From Argopecten irradians (taxonomy: Eukaryota > Mollusca > Bivalvia > Pectinida > Pectinidae), in assembly GCF_041381155.1 (NCBI RefSeq), contig NC_091143.1, positions 35,702,679 through 35,766,678 on the forward strand: a stretch of DNA of 64,000 nt, given 5' to 3'. Below are positions 1-13,469 of the stretch, piece after piece. A program made the position numbers and the translations under genes. Each line of letters starts with the position of its first letter. Position 1 is the stretch's first letter. Under the pieces are notes generated by a model, which saw only the letters and a program-made list of their open reading frames with translations, did no database searches and had not been told where the DNA came from.

Positions 1-3000
1 TCGAAAAGAGATTAAAATTAATAATAGCTATCATTATTGTAATTTGTAATTCTTGATACAATTAAATAAAATGTCCACTCATTAACGTCCATTTTAAATG
101 AAACATTAATGATATTGTTCTTTCCAAAAATAAAAATGCCTGCTTGTTTGATGTCGTTTTGCTTTATTTTATTGGCAATCTATCAAGATTCGACAATTGG
201 TGGTTTCAGTATTATTACATGGCTGGCGTTAAGTGATGACGCAAAGCGATCTGCTCTGTAAAATAGCACCTCGTGCACGCTCGCTGTCTCTCACATGTTT
301 GTTGCCACGCGGAGATGCAATCTGAATCATAACTGACAGCTCGGTATTGAAACTGACAAGATGTGTACTTTCGCTTTACAATGCTTTCACATTGCTTACT
401 CAAGTCAGAGAAATAAGTTAATATGGAACAACAAAGAGTAGAAGAAACCGCTTTTTGTCAGCTCTTTCACCATGTTAATGGACTGTGAGTTAAACTAAAT
501 GGCTATCACAGTTAATGTACACATATTTCAATGACGTATTACGCGTCTCAGATCGGCTGCACTCGCGTCTGTTTATTGGACGTTGAAGGCATGAAATATT
601 GGATTAAATTCAATGAATAATATTTCAATTAATTTACGGTTTACGCTATAGTTAGGGCGGTCACCTCCTCAGCGGAACCTGTTGGCATTTCCTCGATATA
701 ATGGAAAGATGAGTTTTCTTCCTGTGGAGCTTTCTGAAATGATTATCCACTTTTGAAAGCACTGCGCGTTAGCATCCAAATCAATTGGATTTTAATACCA
801 AAATATCTTTGATAAATGAAGGCCGAGAAAGCTGGTAAAGAATAGCGCGCTGAGAGCGTCTCTCAACACTTATTACGGGCAAACTATGTTACAAATGCTA
901 TTTATCTATATAACTGTTAAAGACAGATATAATAGATATTAAATTAAGGTCTAGGAAATAGGGAATTTATTAGGTTGGGATGGATTTTAGTGGCGCTTTA
1001 AGCCTTCGTAGCACCTGAGTCGGCAACCTATCACCTTATACGCTTTTGTTTGATGCTATCTCTCCTGATCGAATCAGCTCCAATCGGATTAGGAGACTCA
1101 GCATTACCACAGACAAATGTATTCTCTGCTTGGAAACTGCTCCAAATGCATTGGCGCGTAAATCTCCTAATCAAGATTTTCTATTTTTCATATCGTTTAG
1201 ATTTGTTTGTGATTTGGTAGCGGCTAGGAAGACCAGGCTGGTAATATCATACTCTCTCGTCTCATCAGGACAGGGAGCAACCAAGCGCGAGATAACCCGG
1301 GCTGTTAATATAGCAACGTAATAATGGGAAAATCTGTCTTAGGGGCTTTTCGTCTATACCAGTTTGACTAATATTCTTAAATCTGTGATTTGTAAAATAT
1401 CAATTGGACACACAACGCACGGTCCAACATATGACAAGGCATACCGTCGAATATTCCCTTCGTATGGTCATTAGTTCCGGTACATAGATTTGCCAGTGTA
1501 TTAGACTTTAATGGTATGGTCGCTCGGCTTGTCCTGACATAGGGTGTTTGCGGCGAACACAGTGTCCTCTTGTAGCGGATTAGGTGCAAGAAATTAGTTT
1601 TATTAGTGACTTTAGTCTTAACGATTGTCATTCGTCGTGTTTTCCAATTTCTCCCTTCAATGTGCCAGAAAATAGAGTTGAGATATAAACACAAAGATGG
1701 TGGTTTGTTCTAACAGTAAGAGCTGTCGTCTGCCCGTGTCATAAGTCAAACAAATAGTGCCGAATTGACGATTTTCCCATTGATGGATCCCTCGTTTGAG
1801 CAATAAAATGCTTGATACAATAGACGTCGTAAAGACGCAGGAGGAAATGATTGAGGATTATGATTTAACAAGTCTTTCGTTTATGCTATAAAAGAAGAGA
1901 CATGTATATTTTATAAGAATTCTTTCGCATTAATGAAATTTCAACATACAACATAGAAAGATATCAAAATTTACTGAAATTTTTGCTGTTCTTTTTGGTA
2001 GCCTTTTTATGATTTAAGTTTCAATTTGCTTTGGTATTAATTGTACATTTTTGCAAAAAAAAAGAAAAAAAGTACAATATGTAAGAACTCTCGATGCTTA
2101 AGTCGTATCCGGTCAAACCAGCGCTCCTACTACATGCTATAAAAATTTGGTGACAGAAAGACAGAAATATATTCTGAACCCTATGGAATTGCATCAAAAA
2201 CATGTACATTTTTTTGCATATTTTGCCAAAATTTACAAATAACACAACAGTGATATCTAAGGTTAGGACGGATGCATAGACACTTTGTATCAACTAAGTA
2301 ATGTTAAAGTACATCTAAGTACATCTAGTCATCAAAATCACTAGTATAAACGGGGTGTTAAACCTTAATTTTGCTGTGATTTGTTAATTGATATAGGTTT
2401 CAGTACCATTGTTCTCAAATTGAATGACGCCGATGAGAAACGTTGATAAAGAATCATAAGACGGTTGCCCTTTTGTAGCATTAAGTTCTATTTTCAATAC
2501 ATCTTAAAAGACTTTTGAGTTTCTCTTCTTTTGATTTGATTTGAATTGGTTTTCTGTCATTTTCGTTCGCTTGGTTTTGAGTGTGTCATCCTTAAAGTCA
2601 TAACGACAACAGCGTCCTCTTAATCCTTCTCAAAGTGTATATATAAGAGCGTATATTTGCTAAATTTTGACAAATTGAAAAAATCTAATTCGATATGCAA
2701 TGAACTACTCCATCCATTTCATGCACATTTTTATTTAACGGATTTCCTGCAAATTAAAATCATTCAAGTGCTTTGAAAGTAATAAGACGTAGATTTCTTA
2801 GTGTGATTGTCTATGATAATGTTAAAACTATTCGTAGACAAGAAAAATGGTCTACTTTTTTCTATTTTTTTACTTGGCCTTTTTGGATATCTAGTTTTAT
2901 CACAGGCGCATCCTATCGATATTGTGATTTTAAACCGTATATTGTTACAGAAATCAACGAGGCGTAAACAAAACCAACCGGAAATGACGTTGGTGTAATA

Positions 3001-4694
3001 TACATATTCAATTTGTAAGGAACGTGATGCCGGTCGCTGCCCAACAGCTACCGGACATGCTCATTCACCTTATAATTGATCATTCATTTATCGCCACTGA
3101 ATACTGGAAGTTGTCATAAGCAGGGCAAACGTATCACAGATATAAAGTTTCTGCCATTTGTTATGTATTCATCAATCAACTGACAGCCTTTTAATAAAAT
3201 ACACAAAACGATGCATCATACTCGATAAAGAGGTGTGATACGGTAAGCCGTTGGCTATGTCGCTTCCATACAATAGCTCAATGTATAACATAATTGGAAA
3301 TTGTCATGGAAAGATTCGAGTTTCAAGGATTAATTATACGGTCCTGATTGATAGAGACTGTATGGAAGCACATTTTATATTTAATCTGGTTTCTCGATCG
3401 TCGAACAAACTATTAAAACCTGATTGTCTCGTTATTGTTACCTTTTTGGGGAGTAGTTCATCTGGATCATATCCGCGTTTACGCGTAATTAGATGTAAAA
3501 TACCCGATGACAAGCTTCTTTGATACCTAGATGAAATTATATCCGCCACCTAGTGAGAAGGAGAACACTGGCACGTGCAGGTAAAAACGGTCGTAAACTT
3601 GTGATGGACCACGTAACTAATTTTGCGTCGGCTTATGAGGTGCTATAAACAGGTGATAGGGCACAGAGGTGAGAGACAATCATTTCATCTCGTTTGTCTC
3701 GTAGTGTCTCGCAGTTCCTCGTTCATAGGACACGGAATAAAACCATATGTAAAATATCACGGTCTCTTCTCTAATATAGTCGAGGTATTATTCAGCTCGG
3801 TCATAAAGTGTTTGTATAACGGGCTTTGTGTAAAAAGGCAATGCTTGGTATTCTCCGACTTTTTCAACAGACAGATGCGCTTTTATGGATGGCTCGGATT
3901 CACTCACGCATAACATTTCGGGATTAATCCATGTTTGTTGTTGAATTTATCATGATTAAGTAATAATCATGCTTTTGTAATAACAGAATCAACATCAGCT
4001 CTTTTTGACGTTTTTTTCTCGCACGTGTTTCAGTAATTTTCCCTATATCAATAAAGAATTCGGTACTAATAATTATATACTTAACAGTGACTTAACAGTG
4101 TAATTTGCCTCTTTATTTATTTCTTTATTCTCTGATATGAAAATCACATTGATACGTTGTTTATGTCATATTCTCAATGAAAGACAAACCAAAATATGGT
4201 CAATCCTTGATTCATATGCACCCAATTTTAACAATTACATTAAAGTCTTAATCCCCCGAAGCCTAGTTGTCTCCGCTTGTACCAGAATCGCAATCCTTAC
4301 ATTTTCCATAATCCACTAGAACCTAAGTTTTACCGAAATGTTTTCCATCCTTAGTCCATAAAAAATATGCAACCTTAAAACTTTTAATGTGCTGTCGATT
4401 CAGAAAGTCATTAATTGTCAAGTTTGGTTAGGTAGCTTTGTGATGCAAAATGTTGTTTTTATCGTTATATAAAAATAAACACTGTTAACCAACGGTCTTT
4501 TGTGAGCACTTTACTTTCGCAAATTTCTTGATCAGAGTAAATTCACGAAAGTTTGATTACCACGAATTAAGATCTACTCCATATATATATATTGAAAGGA
4601 ATTCCAATTCCATGTCTAAATCCACAAAAGCTAGCTAATCATCGCAAAGTAATTTGAGGTTGAAATCGCGAAATCTAGTAGCCCCGAAAGTTGG
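1..4694. other. Gene-free AT-rich stretch, left edge
   Basis: I see no supportable exon here on either strand. The open frames are short, low in complexity and lack recognisable domains or paired splice sites. No rRNA or tRNA fold was recognised. Confidence 0.6.
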
Positions 4695-5059
4695 TTAAAG
4701 ATGCTCCACCGCTGACAAATGGTATTTTTTTCACTATCAAAATACATGAGCAAACGATTTAGTATTTTTCTTCAGTTACAAAAGTTAAATACTTTACACC
4801 ATTAACACCATTGAAAAGTTTGAGCTTCTTATTTTACTTTAAGTTAAAAATATTAAGAAATAATTAATTGCATCCCGAAAATTCCGTGTCACTATATCCT
4901 ATATGGAATGAAAAACTGATTGTGCATGCACCAGAGGCAAAATAAATTATTTTATTATAGTTTTTGTGTTAATTAGACATATGTATTTACGATTGAACAC
5001 CAATAATTGTTCAAATGATGAATGTCATTTATGCTCTGTCGGCGGTGGAGCATCTTTAA
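4695..5059. mobile_element. MITE-like element, 'TTAAAGATGCTCC' family, copy A (complete)
   Basis: The element starts with TTAAAGATGCTCCACCGC and ends with its imperfect inverse, GGCGGTGGAGCATCTTTAA, giving terminal inverted repeats of about 18 bp around an AT-rich, non-coding 365-bp body. Related copies lie at 39851-40197 (right end lost), 48812-49148 and, inverted, 49150-49308. The lack of coding capacity, defined ends and multiple copies fit a miniature inverted-repeat transposable element. The superfamily cannot be named from the sequence. Confidence 0.75.
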
Positions 5060-5168
5060 CAGTAAACTGTATTGTATATTCTACACAAACATGTTGAAAT
5101 ACAAAATAAAAATATCAACGGAGTGAAGAAAAGAGATATGTATCATAAGTTGTTCTTAATTAGTGCCA

Positions 5169-5455
5169 CTGTTTACTTTTACACATTTGGAAATGATTCT
5201 CTGAATTCTCTGAATTCTCAATACCATGATTTGGAGATACATGTATTTCATTTAAAAAAATGCCGCAGCCTGTTTACTTTTACACATTTGGAAATGATTC
5301 TCTGAATTCTCTGAATTCTCAATACCATGATTTGGAGATACATGTATTTCATTTAAAAAAATGCCGCAGCCTGTTTACTTTTACACATTTGGAAATGATT
5401 CTCTGAATTCCATGAATTTTCAATACCATGATTTGGAGATACATGTATCTCATTA
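5169..5455. repeat. Tandem repeat, 101-bp unit, about 2.8 copies
   Basis: The motif CTGTTTACTTTTACACATTT begins at 5169, 5270 and 5371, so the period is 101 bp. Copies 1 and 2 are almost identical, and copy 3 has small changes (an altered repeated 'CTGAATTCT' stretch) and is truncated. Each unit itself contains a short direct repeat of CTGAATTCT. Not coding. Confidence 0.9.
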
Positions 5456-8400
5456 AAAACAACTCTGGATAATTCCTCTGACATTTCCTGTTTTAAATTT
5501 CAATTTTCTTGGAATAGATAAATTATACTAAAGTAGTGAATCACAAAGAATTTAATGGCATAGAGCTTCATTGTAATTCATGCGACCAAGCCATGCACAT
5601 GTGTTTCTAGTTTGCTATTTATAAAATATTCTATCATTCTTACAATGCCAGTATTTGATTCAAACTAAATTGTTTTGATAAACAATAGACTTAGATAAAA
5701 TATGCTATACGTATTATCGAAAGTAATTCGAACATTATTTCTGCTGTAAAAGACAAGTTGAATAGTATGGCAATCAACGATTAGAAAAGTTAACAATGTA
5801 ACACAAAGAGAAAAAACGTTATCAATAATCAAATTATCAAACTATTGAAATGAAAGTAACACACCACATTTTAATGTTTATTCCAACTATTATCAAACGA
5901 TAATGCACATGCTGAAATAGACACTATTATTTCCTTTAGGGAAGACGAAGATAGAACGTGAATATTAAAATGTATTTTCAATGTGGAGGGTATATGAATT
6001 TCAGGAAATACGTTAATATGGAATGAAAGGGGAAAATTCTTCAAACACGCGACCTGGTTTTTCATCGTTCCTGCTCTCGGTTAGGTCACGGATGGGTATA
6101 GTCAATTCGTTTTCATCAAAATTAACAACCAAATGCAGTTTACTTCCGATATTAATAAGATATTAAAACTTGATAAGTTCGTCGACGTGGCTGTATTGTC
6201 AGCTGACGGTCTCATTATAGATAATTTGAGTAAGAAATTGAATCGGTATCGTAACTGTATTGTATGATTCTCTTCTCAGTCTGCCTCACTGCCTCGGAGG
6301 CAGATCAAGTTATCAATGTAAAATGACGAATCGGTTTGGATAATTGCCACATGTTTGCAGGTTGGGTGAAATTTCTCGTGCTAGCAACTGATATCGTGTG
6401 ATATCCTTTCGCACATCTCTTTTATCGACTTCGTTTACACATCTTTATTATGTTTCAGTATCAGTAATATATCGTGTTCTCTAGAAGTCATAACGTGATA
6501 TAAAAGAAATCCACCTGTCATACTTAGACGAATGAACACTCATACTTTGGTTCAAAACATTCAAGTTGAAATTCATAAACACAATGGTGAAATAGAAATC
6601 ATTTTAACATAGAGAAAATTATAAAGTGAATTCAGTACACGTTCCATGTTAAAAAAGATGTATTTATATATTATATATCATATGCATATATATGCTTTTA
6701 CATTAACATTATGAGAAAATAATAAAATAAAAAATAAAATGTATACAAAAAGTGGAAACCTAAATATGTTTAATAAAGAAAATGCCTATGAACATATATA
6801 AAATGATATCGTTTTTATAATTATATATTAAAGACTGATAGTGTACCCCTGGATGTAGACATAATTATTTTGTGAACAAAAGTTCATCCATATTCTAGCT
6901 GACAAACAATTGACGTCGCAATCGCGCACCACCCGTAAAGGCAGATAACTCAACAATTTGCAATAACAAATTAGATCTTCATTGATAATAACCCAAATTA
7001 GCGAGGATTGTAGTTCCATGACTTCAAGCGTCAACATGTCGATCTTTGAATACCTGTCATTATGATGAGTATGCACCAGAAGTTGACACAGAGCACATGG
7101 AAATTTAAGCACGCCAAAACTTAACCAACCTATTTTGATGCAAAAGCGCCAAATTTCCCGACGCCAAAATATTCTAATTTACGATATTTCAAAAAATCCA
7201 AATGAAAAATGTACCCAGATGTTCCAAAGGAGTGAGGGTCTTCATTTTCATTGAAGACACCTGCCAAACAAATGAAATCGATATAGTCGGCACGTCAATT
7301 GAAAATACGGTGACAACAACGCAGCTAGAAAGACGAACAAGCGTGATATTCATATTGCAATAATAAAACGAGTTAATATATGTTCCATTTTGAGCAGTTT
7401 TTCAATCGTAAAATTATCCCAAAATCTACACTAATCTAAACTTAAGATAAGATAAATTTAAACTCAACATATACGTACACAATACCGCTCCAATGGATCC
7501 ATAATTAGTTTAAATAAAACATTTATAAGCTTACATGATAGGCTTACTGTAAACCCATATTTTTTTCGGGTGCAATTAATTTTCATGTTTTTCGCGGGCG
7601 ATACAAATCCGCGAAAATTAATCATATCAAAAAACAAACATACAAAAAACAACTTTACTACGATAAAGCATTTTAACCGAAGTGAAAACAAATTACTAGA
7701 AAAAAAAAGAAAATTCGAAATTAAGTGGATTTTGTTTCTAGATAGCACCATCTCTAATTAAATTAATCCCTAGCTGATACCTTCTAACTATGTTTTAGTT
7801 GATGTGATGGTTCAGATATTAATTTGCGGAGAAAACTTCTGCGAATTTACTTTGATCGCGGAATTCGCAAAAATAAATTTTAACAAATGTAAATGCTATG
7901 TAACGTTAGACATGGTTTCACCTTTTCAAATAACTTTTTCTTCAAAGTGGAAAAAATCATTCTAGAGGTAATGATGTAAAAAGTAATTGTATACTGTTAT
8001 TAAACTTTTTTCGTGTGCGATTATTTTTTCCGCAATTTAGCGAGCGATTAGAAATCGCGGAAATAAATTGCGGCGAAAAATATTTCCAATATAGGTAAAG
8101 AACAATTAGAGAAGTCTAGATCGCGAAATAAAATCACCGTGAAAAAGTCGTTAGGCGTGAAATCATAGAATTAAGTTGCCACGAAAATCAATTAATTTAC
8201 AATAGTATGCTTGAAAACAGGCTAAGTACATTTTAATTGCAATATTCAAATCCAACAAAAATACATTTACTTCTTGGCTTTGATATACTACAAGTGAGAG
8301 AAATAGTTTTAGAGTTCTAGGTTTGAAAACAAATTATTTTGCCAAATTCGAGTCCTGAATTTACGCCATTTTGAAATGTTCCACCAATGGTAATAATTCA

Positions 8401-9710
8401 AGATATTAAAAGAATATGCACATTTACAATGTTTAACAGTTAATTACAAAAATAAAAAACAGTGAAAATCTTCTTGATTGTTTTCTGATCGAAATGTCAA
8501 CATACTGAGACTTGTAGAGAAATCTTGAACTTCACTTTGTGGAAAATAAATTCTCCGCATTCTAATCTCGTATGTATGAAAATTCATTCTATTGTGGTCT
8601 CTGTCACTTGCCGATTCAGATTGGGGGTCCTGTCCCTGCTAGCATTTGCATTCCATTGTGCTAAGTTCCTTTTTGCTTTTTTTCAGACGTCCCTGTCAAA
8701 TGCAACAGCTAAATGTTGCATGCAATTCAAGATGGTCTTATACATAATGGTATATTTTTTCAGCTAAAGGCGTGGCTCGATGGAATCAAGACCACAGCAG
8801 ATTAAATCAAAACAGATACCGGTCGTTTCCTTTTTGCGATAGTCTTTCTGCAATAGCCTAATGGAATTAAACTTCAGATACAACTGGCTTGATTGAAAAG
8901 GCACAGTCACAAAGTGACAGAGGTCGTTTCTACAAAGACTCCATCACATGTTTGGGTGACGTAGACCGCGAAAGAGGAGCCGAAACAGTCATGACAACAA
9001 TCAGTCTTTTTCTGTGACGGAAATAGGAAAAGAGATAGCTCACCAATCGATTAGCCTGCCAACTAATTGTTTCAAGTTCAAAGCCTATTGGTAGTGTTGG
9101 ATTTCCTGTTAGGAAAGCAGACTATCAATAGTTTTAATATATTAATAATCTTAACTCGTGAAAGGCGAATACACTTTAAACAGAAGGCTATGTCAGAGAT
9201 GGCTGGTAAGCCATCGTATGACATCTTATATCGACCAGGAATTAGCCAAGTGGTCTTCCAGTAGAGTCCATTTTCATAGTGCTTTTATTGTTCACTTGTC
9301 TAGTTCCTATCAGCGAAATCAAGTCAGAGATTTAATAGCACGGAGATTTCTTGTGACAGATAGAGTTCTTACAACTCTGCCTGTTTGTCATGTTAAAATG
9401 TCAAGCGATTTCATCAGGTTGAATGGTATTAAAAAGTTAGTTGTCTGATTTCATACGATAAAAGCCATTACATTATTGTTTATTTATTGGATCTTTTGTT
9501 GTCACTATCAATACGTTTCCTTATCCTCAGACGATTATTGTAAGGTTCTGAATCATGTGCTGTTTTGTAGGCTTTTAATTGAGATATTACTTTAAGTTAT
9601 TGAGGTTATTGACCTGGCTAACATCACATCATATCAACTAACAAACATCCTACATACACAGAATCCTATATAACAAAACAAAAATATGTTGTTGTCATAA
9701 ACATATGCAA
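5456..9710. other. Gene-free stretch with degenerate 'CGCGAAAATTAAT' repeat debris
   Basis: No exon is supportable. Between about 7545 and 8215 there are several decayed palindromic fragments (TTACTGTAAACC at the left, repeated CGCGAAAATTAAT-like blocks) related to the TACTGTAAA elements in the nuclear receptor gene. At 6942-6968 there is a fragment resembling the right end of the TGACGTCA-bearing element family (GGCAGATAACTC). Confidence 0.5.
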
Positions 9711-10771
9711 CAAGAGGCCAATGGACCTGAACGGTCACCTGAGTTCAGATACAGAATGAAACAAAGACATATAAACACTATATATTGGCCCAGCAGGCCC
9801 TTGAAGTCAGTCAGTGATTTTATAAATTTGACTTTTTAATCTATTAAGAGTATCTGGTTCCCTCAAATCTGTGAACTCAGAAGAAAGATTTTTGAAATGT
9901 TATCCATTTTGACCCCTTTTGGCCCCGCCCCTCTGGCCCCTGGGGGTCGGCCAGGACCAATATGGATATGACGTTAAAATGCTATCTCAGGCTAATAATT
10001 CTAACCAGACTGACTAATTTCCTATGAGAACTAAGCAAATAATGTTCATTTATGTGTTTTTCATATATAAACTTTAGTAAACTTGACAATCTCCCAAGGG
10101 GGAAACACGAGACCCAAGGGTAATATAATTCACATGTTTTGTAAAAGGACCTTAAAAACTTTCCATCTATGAATAGTATTTTATTCTACCAGTTCCAGAA
10201 CTTCAGAAGAAGATTTTTGAAGTTTAAGTCTATTTGACCCTTTTTGGCCCCGCCCCTAAGGCCCCTGGGGGCCAGTCACTGAAAATTTGCTAATAGAGAT
10301 ATTTCTGACAACATTTGACTAATTTCCAATTACAAATGACCAGATAATGTTCAAAATGTGTTTTCCCTTGTAAACTATAGTAAACTTAACCCCCTCCCCA
10401 AGGGGAAACATGAGACCCCAGGGTCATAAAATTCACAATTTGTGCAGAAGGCCTTGAGACCTTTCTATCTATGAAGAGTATATGATCTACATGTACCACA
10501 TCTGTGAGTGAAGAAGAAGATTTTTGAAGTTTTAGCCAATTTTACCCCTTTTGGCCCCTCCCATGGCCCCCTGGCAGATGGGGGGGTCATATAATTCACA
10601 ATTTTGATTGATCGTATGCCTTAAAAGGTTTGTGCAAAATTTCATTGAAATTGCTTCAGCGGTTTTGGAGAAGAAGTCGAAAATGTATATTATTTACGTA
10701 CACGCGGCGCACGACGGACGACGTACGACGCAAGACGACGGACAAAAGACTATTAAGTCTCAGGTGACCTG
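9711..10771. mobile_element. ~1.06-kb modular interspersed repeat with inverted GGTCACCTGA ends
   Basis: The left end has GGTCACCTGA (9733-9742) and the right end its exact inverse TCAGGTGACC (10760-10769). The interior has three diverged modules of roughly 310-330 bp. Each contains 'AAGAAGATTTTTGAA' followed by a C-rich block built on TTTTGGCCCC (near 9910, 10235 and 10545). The right end carries a 'TTCAGCGGTTTTGGAGAAGAAGTC' type stretch and an ACGACGG-rich tail. There is no long ORF. The architecture looks like a non-autonomous mobile element; the class is inferred only weakly. Confidence 0.65.
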
Positions 10772-13189
10772 AAATGGTTATCCTAAGACATACTCGTTTT
10801 AAAATGGCAGATTTTGATTTACACGGATGTTCATGGAAACATATCAGGATATGAGCACCATGTGCAGCAGAAGAGAATGCGCTACATATGCAAAGGGTTA
10901 TAATTATAAAGTTATGTGTTATAATTGAGTATACAAAACATATTTCTGGTATTGATAATACCATTAAACTATTATCATTACATCTTTTCCTTTTTTGAAA
11001 GTGTTTTATTATGAAAGAACGAAGCGCTGCGATATATTTGGTGTCATTGACTACTTTATTACAGATGAACTGATATTTCTACATTACATTAAAATATATT
11101 TTGATTGTTATCCACGAGTGAAGACGGGATAATTCATATAAAAATATTTAGTAAGATATAGCATAGCAAACTCAATCATGTGATAAAACTTAGGTCATAT
11201 CAAAGGTCAGGTCACAATGCCAAATGCTGATCGGGTGGCACGAACGTTTTACACAACCGACTTCAGGATCATAAGATAAAAATGCAGATCAAATCACAGC
11301 TTCAGCACACGTATGTTGTAGATGTTACAAAGTGTTATCTCTTTGTACATAGGACACTCAATGTGATAACATAAATATGACCTTTAAAGGGACAATTCAA
11401 TGAGGCTAATTCTGTTACACAACCACGAAGCAAAATATGACATAAATGTATTGTTCTATATTCCTTATGAAACATATAACAAGAAATATTTTCAAATTCC
11501 ACGACATTGTTAAGTATTTTGATTGATACCGTTGAAATTCCAAATCGTTGATCAATACGATTAAGCAGATATAACATGTATGCTGTACCCATACCCGAGC
11601 CAAAGTCACGTACGTTAATCAAATGCAACACATAACCACTGATGAGTTGATGAAATTAAATTTAGACAAGAATATGCACCTAATAAGGTAAACACACTAC
11701 TGTAAAGGCGATTTGAGTAATTGTAGACAAAAAAATCTTTACTACACTGGCAAGGGCCAGGGTTCGGCATACAAGATGTCCGATCACAATGTGTAATTGC
11801 GGACAACAAGCGACTTTGAACATTTCACAAACATTTCACTATAGTGGGCTTTTCTGGCATATTACAGTAAAACCAAATAATCTAATTACTAACTACCAAT
11901 GATGTGCATAATATATATATATACATATACCTCATATTTAAACGCATTTTTCACTGTAGGTTTAATATCATTGTATGGTTGTTCTAATTAAAGTTTTTAT
12001 GTTAATTGGTTAAAGATGATTTATATCCTATCAAAAAACCATCATAATCATAATTCACTACAAAACGCAGAAATGTAGCAACTATTATACTAGATGTTTT
12101 ATCATTATATCGATACTTGATATAATTCTAGACCTGCATAACGTTGAACGATAACTTTACGCTAGTTCTTTCGGACCCTTCGTTCTCAGTACCATTCAAT
12201 TTAAATCACCTGTATTATAAATTTTCTTAAAATATCAATATTGTTTATTAGCTAGTGTTGTTACTCTGTCAGTTTTTCCGTGTAGATGATACTTTCAAGA
12301 GGGGTTGATAGAGCGAATTTCATTTATATCTACAACGGAAGAGGACGACTGATGCGCTTAGTGCCATGTCCCATTTAAATCGCATTATACTGGAGAAATG
12401 GAAGTGAGAAACCATGGAGACCAAAGCCTTATTACGTTTCATTTATATATATGTATGTCTTAATCGCCTCAAATTACTAGTAATCATTCCCCCTCCGCCC
12501 CATCGTAGCTAAATTGTCTTTAAAAGGACAAACCAGCCGAAAGGAGTCATTTTCTAAATTCTCTTGCCTAATTATGTAAATTCGTGATTTGTACAATATT
12601 TCCTGTTCTGTCCATCCTCTTCCGATAAATTGTCATGTCCAAAGTGTTCTATACACTGTATTCGATACCTGGTGGATTTTTTCTCATTAAAACAGACCTC
12701 TAAAATGAATTAACGGTCGGAGTTCTCGGAAAGAAATCATTACGATCCTACCAGCACGCGGCAAATTTCTTCTAAGTCATGGATGTGGCAGACAAGTGAT
12801 TGTAAGACGCTTTGCATGAGGACCAAGTTGTCAAATGTTATTCTCATTTAGCTTGTGGCTTTGTAACAAGAACGACACGAGTCTTTTTGTATTAAATAGT
12901 TGCTGAACTTCACAAATTTATTTTCAATTCGGCAGGAATGAAAATCGTTGTTTGTATTTAAATCTCTTATTTTCAACAACGTTAATGGATAATATGGTAA
13001 GGATGTACTGAGAACAATAATTATATGTAAAACATATATCTAATACATTGATAAAGTTGTCGTATCGCTCCGAACAATCGGAACGCTCCTTAACCATCTA
13101 AATAATATTTCCTTGTCATGGAACACACAATTTAAACTGCCTGTGTGGAATTAAAACGATTAGTATTGCCCTGATGTGTTAATTGGATA
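10772..13189. other. Gene-free stretch upstream of the nuclear receptor gene
   Basis: No coding exon recognised. It is AT-rich with scattered homopolymer and ATAT tracts (for example near 11910). Confidence 0.5.
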
Positions 13190-13414
13190 TCAGGGATGTG
13201 CTGCTAGCGTCTGTACCACGCGCGCTAAGTATGCAGGCATTGGTCCAACGCTGTAGGCTGGCGTAGAAGACCCCTGTCATGTCATTAACATATTCAACAG
13301 CAGATTAACTCCTTAATTCATTCCTGTTTGATTCTCTAGGCTCGATAAATACAGCTCGAAAGCTTCCATGCTTCCTACTCCTCATTCTTCTTCTGCTCAA
13401 TATAGACCGCAAAA
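13190..13414 (+). promoter_or_regulatory. Probable promoter / 5' UTR of the NR2E3-like gene
   Basis: This is the 225 bases before the proposed start codon and is somewhat richer in GC than its surroundings. An AT-rich TATA-like stretch (CGATAAATAC, near 13342) lies about 70 bases before the ATG, followed by a pyrimidine-rich segment that could hold an initiator. GATTA/TAAT homeodomain-type core motifs occur around 13303-13315. These are motif resemblances only; no transcription start can be proved from sequence. Confidence 0.35.
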
Positions 13415-13469
13415 ATGATGAGCGATAATATTGACAGTCAGCGACTCATCAGCGAGGCGTCAAGATTAG
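13415..13469 (+). CDS. NR2E3: NR2E3-like exon 1 (start codon, 18 codons + 1 nt)
   Basis: ATGATG preceded by CGCAAAA (purine at -3) opens a frame reading [18 protein letters not shown] and ends at a strong donor, GTAAGT. It ends in phase 1, exactly what the acceptor at 28029 needs, and the joined codon gives Gly. Either ATG of the pair could be used. The exon rests on splice phase, the donor and the absence of an in-frame ATG before residue 23, not on family conservation; a different, unrecognised first exon is possible. Confidence 0.6.

Noticed and set aside
1046..1321. 91-residue plus-strand open frame near the left edge
   Set aside because: No domain, no partner exons and composition like surrounding non-coding DNA.
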